64,000 bases of DNA from Alkalibacterium sp034520745 (GTDB lineage Bacteria; Bacillota; Bacilli; Lactobacillales; Carnobacteriaceae_A): the NCBI GenBank assembly GCA_034520745.1, contig JAXHNF010000017.1:141590-205589 (forward strand), read 5' to 3'. A model generated the notes under the pieces. It did not search any database, was not told the DNA's origin, and was given only the letters and a program-made list of their open reading frames with translations. Made by a program: the position numbers and the translations under genes. Below, in pieces: positions 52,228 through 61,921 of the stretch. Within the stretch, counting starts at the first letter, position 1. The number at the start of each line of letters is the position of its first letter.

Positions 52228-53065
52228 TTATTCCGTTACTTCATAGGCATGCACATAAACGCGCCCGTCGTCGACCGTGTAGTTGCAGGAGATCAGCGTC
52301 AGCATTTTCTGGTCTTCCTGAAATTCAGATTCGATCGGGAAGTTGGAAGAAGCTTTCAGTTTCTCGTAATAAGCTTCCAGTTCATCGTCTTGAAATGACG
52401 TCCTGATATACTCCGAATCGGCCGGAGCGACGTGGACAGAAAAAATCTCGTAGGTCCGGTCTGTGAACGGATCATTGAATACGATGGTCGAATTGTTCTG
52501 TGTGAATTCCTCAGACAGGTATTTATCCAGATCCGCGAACATCAGGCCTGTTTTTGTATAATGCCCGTAAAGGATCGTGTGATCATCCATCCCCATGCCG
52601 ACGTTCCGGTAATCCATGAAAATCGATCCCAAAATGTGTTCTTCTTTGTAAAAGTCATGTTCCAGGTAAAATTCGTTGTCCTGACCTCTCACGACGGGGT
52701 AGTCGATCCGGGTACCGGCCACTTCGATCCACCCGACATAATCTGAATTCATCGCGTAGTAATCAGAAGAAGGGTTCGATGCAAAAGCGAAGGGTTCCTG
52801 TGCCTCTTTTTCTTCATTATTTTCATCATTCGCCGAACCGTCCGTTTCATCATCCGCAAGGTCCTCTGCGAAAGCCCGTTCATCTGAATACAATGAAGAG
52901 TGGCTGAGTTGTGTTTTCGTTCTGCTGTTCTTCACGAGATTCCCGTACAGATTCGATCGGAGGAATGTCGACATAAGACGCCTGCTCTAATTCGGAACTG
53001 ACGTAGGCATCGAAGAGCAGCAGAAAAACCGCAGCCAGACCGATGAGCAGTATATTTTTATTCAT
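52228..53065 (-). CDS. Class B-like sortase, one frameshift
   Basis: Membrane transpeptidase that attaches surface proteins to the wall. About 278 codons: N-terminal helix NILLIGLAAVFLLLFDAYV, a charged low-complexity linker of about 70 residues, then the sortase domain. Catalytic residues: His in ILYGHYTKTGLMFADL, Cys in MLTLISCNYTVDDGRVYVHA (TLxTC variant TLISC), Arg in the same segment. Order and spacing (DYVGWIEV, IDYPVVRG, DNEFYLEHDF) match class B. Break near 52905. It is convergent with pyrR and divergent from the surface protein gene. Confidence 0.88.
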
Positions 53066-53196
53066 CTCTTTTCCTCCTTTTAAAAAAAGTTGAATTCGAA
53101 GTGTTTATTTTTGACTATTTCATCCTATACACTTATTATAAAGAAGTAAAGTTGATTAATCAATTTTACAAAACTATTGCAAAGGGAGAGTACATC

Positions 53197-53842
53197 ATGT
53201 CAAAATCGTCAAAGCTTTATTGTCGTTTGTCACCGCTTTCGCTCTCACAGTTGCTCTAGCCCCAACCGCATTCGCAGATAACCACGTAGACGGCGAGGAA
53301 ACTATCAGTCAGACATCGCTTTAGGAAACGATGACTTCAGTATCCTTGTATCCGCTTTACAGCGTGCAGAATTAGTGGAAACTTTACAGGGTGAAGGTCC
53401 ATTCACAGTCTTTGCACCAACCAATGCCGCCTTTGAAGATCTGCTCGGCGCTTTGGACATCACTGCAGAAGAGTTACTTGCACAACCTGACTTGGCAAAT
53501 GTCCTGACTTACCACGTCGTTCCTGGTGCTGTAATGGCCGGAGACCTGACTGACGGTATGGAAGCAGAAACTGTCAATGGTGAAATGCTGACATTTGATT
53601 TAAGTGGAGACCCTATGGTAAATGATTCAATGATCGTTGATACTGACATTGAAGCTTCCAATGGTGTCATCCATGTTATTGATACTGTTCTGGTCCCAGA
53701 AAACTTCGAACTTCAAGAAGTTGACATGGAAGAAGACGATGTACCTGAAACAGGTATTGAATCAAGTGTCTTCCTGTTAGCCGGAATGGTCATGGCAGCT
53801 GCAGCCTTTGTCTTCGTAATGGTCAAACCTGCTAAACAATAA
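53197..53842 (+). CDS. Fasciclin (FAS1) domain surface protein with VPETG sorting signal, two frameshifts near the start
   Basis: Wall-anchored adhesion-type protein of about 215 codons. Signal peptide VKALLSFVTAFALTVALAPTAFA, then one FAS1 domain with its conserved blocks (GPFTVFAPTNAAFEDLL, LANVLTYHVVPGAV, NGVIHVIDTVLVPEN). The C-terminus is a sorting signal: VPETG, a hydrophobic helix, then VKPAKQ. Breaks after the start at 53199-53206 and near 53308. AAAGGGAGAG precedes the ATG. Divergent from a class B-like sortase 130 bases away, which may be its anchoring enzyme. Confidence 0.88.
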
Positions 53843-53871
53843 TAAAAACAGATAAAAGAAAAGAACGAAAC

Positions 53872-53916
53872 AAAAGCAGTATCCAGATGACTTGTCATCC
53901 GGATGCTGCTTTTTTG
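53872..53916 (+). terminator. Terminator of the FAS1 gene
   Basis: AAGCAG-ATCC-GATGAC pairs with TCATC-GGAT-CTGCTT, followed by six T. Confidence 0.8.
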
Positions 53917-53992
53917 ACGGACCGTAAAAGTATGCGCGAGAAAAAGGTCTGTGATACACTGAAGGTACTATAACTCATGGAGGCTGATATGA

Positions 53993-54397
53993 ATGATGGA
54001 ACGCACCTTTGTATTGATCAAACCTGATGCCGTGAAACGCAACCTGATAGGAAAGATAATCGCAGAATACGAAGAACGGGATCTGGTCATTTCCGAGATC
54101 AGAATGATGACGGCAACAAAAGAACGGGTGAAATCGCATTATTCTGCGCACGAAGGCAAGTCTTTCTTTGATAAGATCGTCGACTATCTCTCCAGCGGTC
54201 CGGTCGTGGCACTCGTGTTCGACGGAGAAGAGGCTGTCCAGCGTGTGAGACAGATCAACGGCGCTACCGATCCCAAAGACGCTGATCAGCAGAGCATCCG
54301 CGGCAAATACGGCATCAGTTCCACCGAAAACTCCGTCCACGCTTCAGATTCACCCGCCAATGCGGAAGACGAGATCGACTTGTGGCTGGGGATTTAA
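53993..54397 (+). CDS. ndk: Nucleoside diphosphate kinase
   Basis: Transfers phosphate between nucleoside tri- and diphosphates. Intact, 134 residues. Starts RTFVLIKPDAVKRNLIGKI and carries the active-site histidine in ENSVHASDSP, with GATDPKDADQQSIRGKYG before it. The ATG at 53993 or 53996 follows GGAGG. Single gene, 150 bases after the FAS1 gene. Confidence 0.95.
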   Translation: MMERTFVLIKPDAVKRNLIGKIIAEYEERDLVISEIRMMTATKERVKSHYSAHEGKSFFDKIVDYLSSGPVVALVFDGEEAVQRVRQINGATDPKDADQQSIRGKYGISSTENSVHASDSPANAEDEIDLWLGI

Positions 54398-54448
54398 AAC
54401 TAAACGAATAACAGGATTTTTACTGCTTTCTTACAGTTACTGGAACCG

Positions 54449-54514
54449 TTCGACACTTAGGCTCCTGACTTTTTGTCCTAAGTGCTGAAGTCAGGCAAGT
54501 TCGACACTTAGAAG
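54449..54514. repeat. Repeat region C: two CGACACTTAG motifs 51 bp apart
   Basis: GTTCGACACTTAG occurs at 54449-54461 and again at 54500-54511 (start to start 51 bp). Between them, CACTTAGG pairs with CCTAAGTG and CCTGACTT pairs with AAGTCAGG. Only one full unit and the start of a second are present. The region 54398-54629 holds this repeat, a terminator, and then a near-perfect palindrome AAGAAGGCCTTCTT (54591-54604). Confidence 0.65.
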
Positions 54515-54529
54515 CAATCATTCACACAG

Positions 54530-54564
54530 AAACAACCGAATATGCATGTGATTCGGTTGTTTTG
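54530..54564 (+). terminator. Probable terminator of ndk
   Basis: ACAACCGAAT and ATTCGGTTGT enclose ATGCATGTG; TTTTG follows. Confidence 0.65.
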
Positions 54565-54621
54565 AATTGAAACAGCTGTGCTATTTACCGAAGAAGGCCT
54601 TCTTGGGTAAGTACGTGAGAA

Positions 54622-54629
54622 CAAATGCT
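54622..54629. repeat. Target site duplication of the IS256-family element, left copy
   Basis: CAAATGCT here and at 56059-56066 flank the element exactly; 8 bp is the size IS256-family elements produce. Confidence 0.75.
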
Positions 54630-56058
54630 GGTCAAGTCCTTTATTCTGTGTAAAATTGTACAGTAGTTACTTTTTTTATATAAATACTGGCAGGCAGAGC
54701 CTGCTTGACTCATTAAAGTTAGAAATCGAAGAGCGATTTCTAACTTGGTAACGAATACTTTTTTACTTGTTCATTTCATCAATGGGATTAGCTTGCTCTC
54801 TTAAAAATGGAGCGTGACTATCCACCCATTTTTCATGGATATCCAGCAAAACAGCACCTATTAAACGCTCAGCTGAATCGTTATTTGGGAATATCGATAT
54901 GGCTTTTTCTCGGCGTCTAATTTCTCGATTTAACCGTTCTACTACATTGGTTGTCCTTAAAGAAGAATGATAAGTCTCGGGCTCATTCACGTATTGAATA
55001 CTGTCAAAGAAACCGTCATCTAGCTTTTTTAATGCCTTTTCGTATTTGGGATCGTCTTCAACGAAAGCCTCAAAGGCTTCTTTACTTTCTTTAGCTTCTT
55101 GGAATGTATTGGCACGGAAAATCTTTTTAAGCAAGTAGCGTGCTTCTTCTGTACCTTTCTTTGGAAACACTTCAAGGATATTACGTAAGAAATGAACGGT
55201 ACATCGTTGCCAAGCCGTGCCTACAAATACTTTCTTAATACTACTTTTCAAGCCTTCATGGGCATCGGAAATAATCATTGTAGGTGTTTTTAAGCCACGT
55301 TCTCTCAACCCTTGGAAGAAGGCCGTCCAACTTTCCTTCGACTCGGCCTCAGCCACCTTGAATCCAATAATCTCTTTCCGTTTATTTTCATTAATCCCTA
55401 TCGCAATATAGACAGCTTTACTGACAATTCTATGATTTTCTCTAACTTTAATGTACATGGCGTCAACGTAGACATACGCGTAGGTATGTACTGTCAAGAC
55501 TACGGTTCTTAAATGCCTGTATTTCTGGATCCAGTCGTTTCATCATCGAAGAGACAAAAGACTTTGAGAACCTTTTCTCCACAAAGCTGTTCAACAATTT
55601 TCGTTACCTTCCTCGTTGAAACGCCATTGACTACCGCTTCGATCATGCTTAGAACTAGCGCCTGATCCATACGCTGATATCGCTCAAACAGCTCTGTAGA
55701 AAACTCACCGGAACGAGTCCGAGGGACTTCGAGCTCAAGTCGCCCGATGGAGATTGTATAAGCGCGAGTATAATAGCCGTTACGATAATCTTTACGACTA
55801 ATGCTTCGTTCATACTTCTGCGCTTCAATATATTCATCTCTCTCAGTTTCCATATAGGCATTCATAACCAGCACAGCCAATGATTTCATCTGACTGTTCA
55901 TGTCACTTTTTAAAATACTGTCTGTTAATTCCTCAAAATTTATATTAAGATTGAATTGGGTCATATCAAATTTCCTTTCTCAATGTTGTGTGGTAACTAC
56001 ATTGTACCAAAGGTTGATATGACCTTTTTCTATTTTACACAATTATACAGACACAACT
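54630..56058 (-). mobile_element. IS256-family insertion sequence, 1,429 bp
   Basis: Bounded by an 8-bp direct repeat CAAATGCT. The ends, read inwards, are GGTCAAGTCCTTTATTCTGTGTAAAA-type (54630-54655) and AGTTGTGTCTGTATAATTGTGTAAAA-type (56058-56033). Both are 26 bases long up to the conserved GTGTAAAA, match at about 15 of 26 positions, and the GTGTAAAA end is typical of this family. It codes one mutator-type transposase on the minus strand. A+T content is visibly higher than in the flanks. Confidence 0.88.
54763..55964 (-). CDS. IS256-family (mutator) transposase, two frameshifts
   Basis: DDE transposase of about 400 codons. N-terminal part VLSMIEAVVNGVSTRKVTKI with RTRSGEFSTELFERYQRMDQ, catalytic Asp in YVYVDAMYIKVRE, second Asp in MIISDAHEGLKSSIKKVF, QRCTVHFLRNIL, and the Glu in the C-terminal signature TTNVVERLNREIRRREKAIS. 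Breaks near 55540 and 55490. Codon use is more A/T-ending than in the neighbours, as expected for a transferred element. Whether it is active cannot be told, since the breaks may be sequence errors. Confidence 0.93.
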
Positions 56059-56066
56059 CAAATGCT
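56059..56066. repeat. Target site duplication of the IS256-family element, right copy
   Basis: CAAATGCT, identical to 54622-54629. Confidence 0.75.
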
Positions 56067-56111
56067 TTTTATCTACCGAAGGAGGGGTAATTTCGGTAGA
56101 TAAAAAGCATT
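56061..56111. repeat. 20-bp perfect inverted repeat at the IS insertion point
   Basis: AATGCTTTTTATCTACCGAA (56061-56080) and its exact complement (56092-56111) enclose 11 bases; the whole is 51 bp. The target duplication includes its first bases, so the IS entered at the edge of this palindrome. No T-tract; function unknown. A second palindrome, GCTTGTGGT-TG-ACCACAAGC, lies at 56221-56240. Confidence 0.7.
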
Positions 56112-56260
56112 ATATAGCCAAACTGTCGAACCTTGTCTATAACAACCAACTCAGCGGCAGCACGGACTTTAACCTACTGAAGAAGCATCATCTGAAGTTA
56201 TCACTAAACATTTACGGACTGCTTGTGGTTGACCACAAGCTTCCGATCATTACAAATGAA

Positions 56261-56297
56261 AAGCCCCGATGCAAGCTGCCTGCTTGCATCGGGGCTT
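56261..56297 (-). terminator. Terminator of rqcH
   Basis: AAGCCCCGATGCAAGC and GCTTGCATCGGGGCTT form a 16-bp stem just after the stop; TTTTC follows on the minus strand. Confidence 0.85.
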
Positions 56298-56299
56298 CC

Positions 56300-58013
56300 T
56301 TATTGGCTATTTTTCTTGAGTTCGCGTACTTTTTCATCACTCGAGAAGAAGTGACGAAATAGGTCGACTGGCCTTCGTAGATCACGTAGCCGGGTTTGGC
56401 GCCGTTAGGTTTCTTGATGTGTTTCACCTGGACGACATCGACAGGGACCGAAGAGGACAAACGGTACTTGCTGTAGTAGGCGGCCAGGATGCAGGCTTCT
56501 TCAAGCGCTGTTTCCGACGGCTCGTCGTCTTCGATGATGACGTGCGAACCGGGGATGTCTTTGGCGTGTGCCCAGTAATGAGACTTTCGGGCTTTTCTCA
56601 GGGTCAGTTCGTCATTTTGCGTATTGTTCTTGCCGACCAGAATGCTGGTGCCGTCAGACGACGTGAAGGCTTCCGGCTGGGATTTCTTTTTCTTCTTGTT
56701 CCGGTTTTTCGTGTTCTTTTTCTTGAGATACTCTTGTTCTCTCAGCTCATCACGGATATCTTCAATGTCAGAGATCGATGCGATCGAGAGCTGAGTCAAG
56801 AGGGTGTCAAAATAATTCAGCTCGTGTCGGGTCGACTTCAGCTGTTTCGTCAGGTGGATCTTGGCGTTCTTCAGTTTCTGATACCGTGAAAAATAATACT
56901 GGGCGTTCTCAGCCGGTGATTTCTGCGGGTCCAGACTGATTTCGAGCGGTTCTTCATTCTCATAGAAGTTAGGGAGCGTGATGGATTCGTCGCCCTGATC
57001 GACTTCATGCAAGTAGGCCGTCAGGACTTCACCTTTCACTTTATAGCTGTCCGCTTGTTCTGTTTCTTTCAGTTCTTTTTTCAGTTTCTCTATTTTTTTC
57101 CTGTTTTTCTGATACAGATTCTTGACCAGATGACTCAAGTCGTTGGACTGCTGGTGCACGCGGTCGCGCTCCGCTTTGTTCTGAAAATAGCGGTCCATCA
57201 GTTCACTTAATGAAGAAAATGATTCTCTTGAACCGTTTAGATGTCCATACGGGAGGGGAGAGAAGAATTCTTTCTGGTCTATTCTGGTCAGCGTCGGTTC
57301 CAGCTCGCCTGATTTAAAGGGCGCCATGAAATGCTGAAACACAGCTTTGGGGGAATCATCGCTATGAGAGTCCATCCGGTAGGCCAGTTCGTTGGCTGAA
57401 TCTTTCCCGAACCCCTGAAAGGTCTGCTGGATCCATTTCACTTTTTCATTCAGTGACAACTCGGTCACCGGAAACGGCCCGTCATACTGAAACGGGTTCT
57501 GTCTGTTTTGACTCGGTGCTTCGATATACGTCGCACCGGGGAGCAGTGTGCGGTACGTGTTCTGGCTCGCCGGTACGTGTCTGATGGCATCGACCAGTCT
57601 GTTTTCTTCTTTATTGATCAAGAGGACATTGCTGTGTCTGCCCATGATCTCGACCACCAGAGCAAGGTATTCCGTGTCACCCAGTTCATTGCGCCGTTTG
57701 AATGTGAAAGTCAGAACGCGGTCGTTCTCTTTCTGTTCGATTGCTTCGATGATTGCACCATCCAAGTATTTGCGCAGGACCATGCAGTAGTTGGGCGGCT
57801 GGGCCGGATTTTCAAAAGGGACATCCGTCAGCTGCACCCGGGCATACTGGGGATGGGCCGACAGCAGCAGGGATTTGTTTTTTCGGTTCGCGCGTATGCG
57901 CAGGATCACTTCGTTCTCGTAAGGCTGCCTGGATCTTCGTGATCCGGCCACCGAATAATTTCTTCTTTCAGTTCATCTCTTAAACCATGGACGAGCAAGC
58001 CGTCAAAAGACAT
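56300..58013 (-). CDS. rqcH: Rqc2 homologue RqcH (NFACT protein), frameshifted at both ends
   Basis: Ribosome quality-control factor that binds stalled 50S subunits and adds alanine tails; also described as a fibronectin-binding protein (FbpA). About 570 codons. It starts MSFDGLLVHGLRDELKEE at 58013 after GGAGTG; breaks near 57960 and 57925 lead into QPYENEVILRIRANRKNK. The NFACT-N domain is followed by a long coiled coil (KKIEKLKKELKETEQADSYK) and the NFACT-R domain with DGTSILVGKNNTQNDELTL, YWAHAKDIPGSHVII and VQVKHIKKPNGAKPGYVIY. A last break near 56345 restores FSSDEKVRELKKNSQ and the stop at 56300. Confidence 0.92.
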
Positions 58014-58161
58014 GTCTAGTCACTCCTATCTGTAAAAACTCTTTACCAGTATAGCATTAAAAAAAGTCCTGCACCAACTTTCATCTTTTGATTGCCGAAT
58101 ACAAAGTATCGTGATATAGTTGACGCATACAAATAAATAAGAAATAAGAAAGAGGGGTAAC

Positions 58162-58650
58162 ATGGACAGCACAGAAAAAGCACTTCAACTGCTCGACAAG
58201 GTAACGGAATTCAACCTGCTCTACAAGTACCTGACGGATCACCTGCTTCATGAGATGGGGTTGTCGCATTCAACAATCAATCTGATCGAACTCATCAGGA
58301 GATGACGAGCTGACGCTGAAAGAGATCACCAAGAGAAAGCCACCTCGACAAGTCAACCGTGAGTCAGGCAGATGAACGCGCTGGCTAAGAAAGATCTGGT
58401 CACCAAAACAGCCGGGGACGACAAACGGTATGTTTATTTCAAACTGAACGAACAGGCTACCGACGTCTTCAGCACCTATCACACCCAGCTGGAAGATAAG
58501 ATCCAGAAGATCCTTTCTGGATGGACGGAAGAAGAAGCACATATGCTGACCGTTCTGCTCGGACGCTTCAATCGGAGCATGACGAACCGCCTGAACTTGA
58601 TCCCTACGCTAAAAACTAATGATGACGAAAGAGAAGAGGAAACTATATGA
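58162..58650 (+). CDS. MarR-family regulator, frameshifted
   Basis: Winged-helix repressor of about 160 codons. The pieces read LLDKVTEFNLLYKYLTDHLL, then DDELTLKEIT and DKSTVSRQMNALAKKDLVTK (recognition helix), KRYVYFKLNEQATDVF (wing) and a dimerisation helix. Breaks near 58300, 58333 and 58369. The end overlaps the ECF S-component gene by four bases (ATGA), which makes that transporter its likely target. Confidence 0.85.
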
Positions 58651-59249
58651 CATTGAACCGGAAAAAATCCAAACCCCGTCGCATCGCTCTGCTGGGTATA
58701 CTGACGGCCATCATTCTGATCCAGAATTTCGTTCCCTTTCTGGGGAATATCCCGATCCCGCCGCTGAATCCGACCATCATCCACATTACGGTGATCGTCG
58801 CAACCCTGACGATGAGCGCCACGGACGGCATGATCATCGGGGGCGTCTGGGGAATCACCCGAATGATCCGCGCCTACACAATGCCGGCCTCTCCGCTGGA
58901 TCTGCTGTTATGGACGAATCCGATGATCGCGCTCGTTCCGCGCATCCTGATCGGTCTGTTCACCGGCTGGGCCTACGCCTTCTTTAAAAAAGTGTTCGCA
59001 AAGAAAGACAAGATCGCCCTGGCCAGTGCATCGGTCGTCGGTTCCTTTACCAATACGATCTTTGTTCTGCTGTTCATTTATCTGATCTTCGGTGAAGCCT
59101 ACGCTCAGGCCATCGATGTCGACATCAGCAATCTGGCAGGTGCCCTGGCTGTGATCGTCGGAACGAACGGTGTGGCAGAAGCCATCGCCGCAGGGATCAT
59201 CGCACCGCTCGTCACCATTCCGCTCAGAAAAGTAACGCACCAGAAATAG
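58647..59249 (+). CDS. ECF transporter S component, substrate unknown
   Basis: Membrane protein of 200 residues with six helices, intact. RIALLGILTAIILIQNFVPF is the typical first helix of S components; PPLNPTIIHITVIVATLTMS and the conserved GVWGITRMIRAYTMPASPLD follow, and NTIFVLLFIYLIFG and GTNGVAEAIAAGIIAPLVTI come late. Pantothenate- or riboflavin-type specificity is possible, but I cannot decide. It relies on an energising module coded elsewhere. Translationally coupled to the MarR gene. Confidence 0.82.
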   Translation: MTLNRKKSKPRRIALLGILTAIILIQNFVPFLGNIPIPPLNPTIIHITVIVATLTMSATDGMIIGGVWGITRMIRAYTMPASPLDLLLWTNPMIALVPRILIGLFTGWAYAFFKKVFAKKDKIALASASVVGSFTNTIFVLLFIYLIFGEAYAQAIDVDISNLAGALAVIVGTNGVAEAIAAGIIAPLVTIPLRKVTHQK

Positions 59250-59432
59250 CACGATCACCGAAAAGTCTCTGCTGTACGCTCGTTTGACGGGTGATACCTC
59301 AGAGCCTTTTTACACCCGGAAACACTCCCGCAATGATTGTCGTTATATTGTTAAGCAAAAAATGCCGGATTATAGCTATAATGTGTTAAACTCTTAAGAG
59401 TCGAGTACATACGAAAAGGAAGGAAGAACACT

Positions 59433-60203
59433 ATGAAGAAAACACGCACCAATAAAAACAAGCCGAATCCTCCAAAAGGCTCCAATAAAATCGAGAAAAT
59501 CTATTATGTCGTCATCGCTTTGCTGGTCGTTATCCTGGGAGGCCTTGTCTTTTTCATCTTTGCCAATCAGGACGATGCCATAACTGAAGGGGATCTGGAC
59601 ACTGCACCGGATACTGAGATCGTCGACGACGCAGATGAAGAAGAAACCACAGAAGACGATACTGATGAGACGGAACAGCCGGACGAAGAAGCAGAAGAAC
59701 CTGCAGACACCGATGAAACGGAGAACACGATGAAGAACGGCTCCGGATCAAGACGCTGATACTGAAGAGACCGCAGATGAAGATGCAGAAGCGGAAACGG
59801 AAGACGATACCAGCCGATACGGACGATACAGAAGGAACTGACGCAGCTGAAGAAGCTACCGAAGACGATTCCGAAGAAGACCGATGCGGATACAGAGGAA
59901 CCGGCAGAAGCCGAAACGGACATCGATCCGGACGCCCCTTTGAATGAAAGTTATAACATCAACTTCGGCGATGGGTCCAGCGACCGTAATGCGATCGCTC
60001 AGAATGCCAGTGCTGTCAGCGGACTGAACCAGAACGACATGATCACCTGGTGGGTAGGAAACAATGGCCCGGGTCGTGCTTTCACAGTGGTTTCAGACAG
60101 CGGCCGAAATAACGTTCACCGGGTCTACATGCAGTACGGAGACGGTCAGTGGCACGTGACTAGCGCAGAAGAACTCGACGGGGTCCCGGCTGAATACCGC
60201 TAG
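59433..60203 (+). CDS. YrrS-family (DUF1510) membrane protein with a long acidic linker, frameshifted
   Basis: About 256 codons: a basic N-terminus (KKTRTNKNKPNPPKGSNK), one helix (YYVVIALLVVILGGLVFFIF), about 130 residues made almost only of Glu, Asp, Thr, Ala and Pro, and the C-terminal DUF1510 domain with INFGDGSSDRNAIAQNASAV, DMITWWVGNNGPGRAFTVVS and QYGDGQWHVTSAEELDGVP. The domain is extracytoplasmic. Breaks near 59740, 59812 and 59880 lie inside the repetitive linker. YrrS sits beside a penicillin-binding protein gene in B. subtilis; here it does not. Confidence 0.82.
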
Positions 60204-60229
60204 ACTTTGTGACCAGACAAACCAGATGC

Positions 60230-60277
60230 TTCCAGAAATGACCGGCTGATCCCGGCCCGCTTTCTGGAAGTTTTTTT
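60230..60277 (+). terminator. Terminator of the YrrS gene
   Basis: CTTCCAGAAA and TTTCTGGAAG, followed by seven T. Confidence 0.85.
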
Positions 60278-60415
60278 GTTTCCAGGAGAGACAAGCGGCA
60301 GGCGCCGCTATATCCTGGCCGGGGTTCACTCGATCCGTCTGTTGAGACTTATTCTGCTTAGTGAAACGAGCTGCTTCATGGTAAACTAGTATCAAATGAG
60401 CTCAGGAGGACGACC

Positions 60416-61743
60416 ATGAAATTACCAGACAATAAATACAATATGATCCAGGAAATTCTAGAGAAAACAGAATCTGAAGATCGAAAAAATGAGTCCGGTC
60501 AATATACTCATCGCCGGCAAGACGGGCGTCGGGAAGAGCACGCTCATCAACAATGTCTTCCGCGAGAAACTGGCCGACACGGGCATTGGGAAGCCTGTCA
60601 CGAAGCATCTGAGACGCATCACCAAAGAAGGCATCCCGATCGTTCTGTACGACACGACGAGGACTGGAACTCCAGCAGAAAGTCCAGAAGCAGGTCATGA
60701 AAGAAATCTTCGATCTGGTCCAGGAAAAGAAAAACTCGAAAGAGGCTGTCCACGCGGTTTATTACTGTATCCAGGCCAACTCGTCACGCATCGAAGACAT
60801 GGAAATCGCTCTCATCAAAGATATAGCAGAAATACTGCCCGTGATCCTCGTACTGACCCAGTCCATCGGGAAACCGGCAGATGAATTCAACCGATACTTA
60901 GAAAATATGAACCTGCCGGTGGCCGCCGTTCAGAATATCATGGCTGAACCTTACGAGATCTCAGACGATTACGTGATCCCGCGTTTCGGTCTGAAACAGC
61001 TGATCGAAAAGACGCTGCAGCTCATCCCAAAGGAGAGTAGAGATGCTTTTACGAATGCCCAGCAGGCAGACATTGAACGCAAAGCCAAAGCGGCCAGACG
61101 CTGGGCTTCCAGATATGTCGCGACAACGTTCGGTGTGGGCTTCGCACCGATCCCGTTTTCTGACGCATCCATTTTAGTCCCGATGCAGGTCACGCTGCTG
61201 GCCCACATCACGGCTATCTTCGGCATCTCTATGGACAAGTCGACGATCGTCAGCATCATCGCGGCGGTCGGTGGGACAGGATCAGCGACCATGATCGGCA
61301 AGACCGTCGTTGCCAACGCCTTCAAGTTCATCCCGGGAGCCGGCACGATCATCGGCGGAATCATCAGCGGGACGACGGCTTCGATCGTCACGAGTGCTCT
61401 GGCGCTGAGTTACATCGAAGTCCTGAGCATCATCGCCACCAAAGAAAAAGAAGGCGAAACGATCGACTTGGGCCTGCTGGAGCGGCTGATGCGCAGCCAG
61501 TTCAAGAAAAACCTGAAACTGAACCGGAAAGAACTGAAAACCAAAGATCTTGAATTTGACAACGACGAAGCCTTGAGTGAAGCCTACTCGACTTATTCTG
61601 AGTTGGAAGAAGAGGAGCGCTCTGTCCCGATCGTCAAAAAAATCAGACGCACGCTCACCAAATTTGCCGAAGAGCATCGAACCGTTTTGGGAAAAAATGA
61701 AGGCTTTTTTGTCGGTAATATTGAGCCAGATCCTTTGATTTGA
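60416..61743 (+). CDS. GTPase with C-terminal DUF697 membrane domain, frameshifted
   Basis: About 440 codons. An Era/septin-like G domain: P-loop NILIAGKTGVGKSTLINNVF near 60510, then HLRRITKEGIPIVLYDT with the DTxG-like G3, and VILVLTQSIGKP in the G4 position, where the usual NKxD is TQSI. The second half is DUF697: VATTFGVGFAPIPFSDASIL, hydrophobic segments to GAGTIIGGIISGTTASIV, and a charged tail. Such proteins are stress- or membrane-linked GTPases of unknown role. Breaks near 60490 and 60665. AGGAGG precedes the ATG. Confidence 0.85.
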
Positions 61744-61771
61744 AGATGAAATTGGAAAAGGAACGATCAGA

Positions 61772-61810
61772 AACTGACCGCACCGGACTATCAACGCGGT
61801 CAGTTTTTTT
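61772..61810 (+). terminator. Terminator of the GTPase gene
   Basis: AACTGACCGC and GCGGTCAGTT, followed by a T-run. Confidence 0.8.
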
Positions 61811-61879
61811 GTGTCTAAAGCATCAAATCGGCCGATAGACCAGTCAAATGTAACAGGCCCTTATTTTTCAACGATTTTC

Positions 61880-61888
61880 TGGTATAAT
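61880..61888 (+). promoter_or_regulatory. Extended -10 promoter of the second RluA-family gene
   Basis: TGGTATAAT (TGn plus consensus -10), 33 bases before the start; no good -35. Confidence 0.55.
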
Positions 61889-61921
61889 ACATAAGAGTCA
61901 ACAACGTTAGGAGTGAACAGT

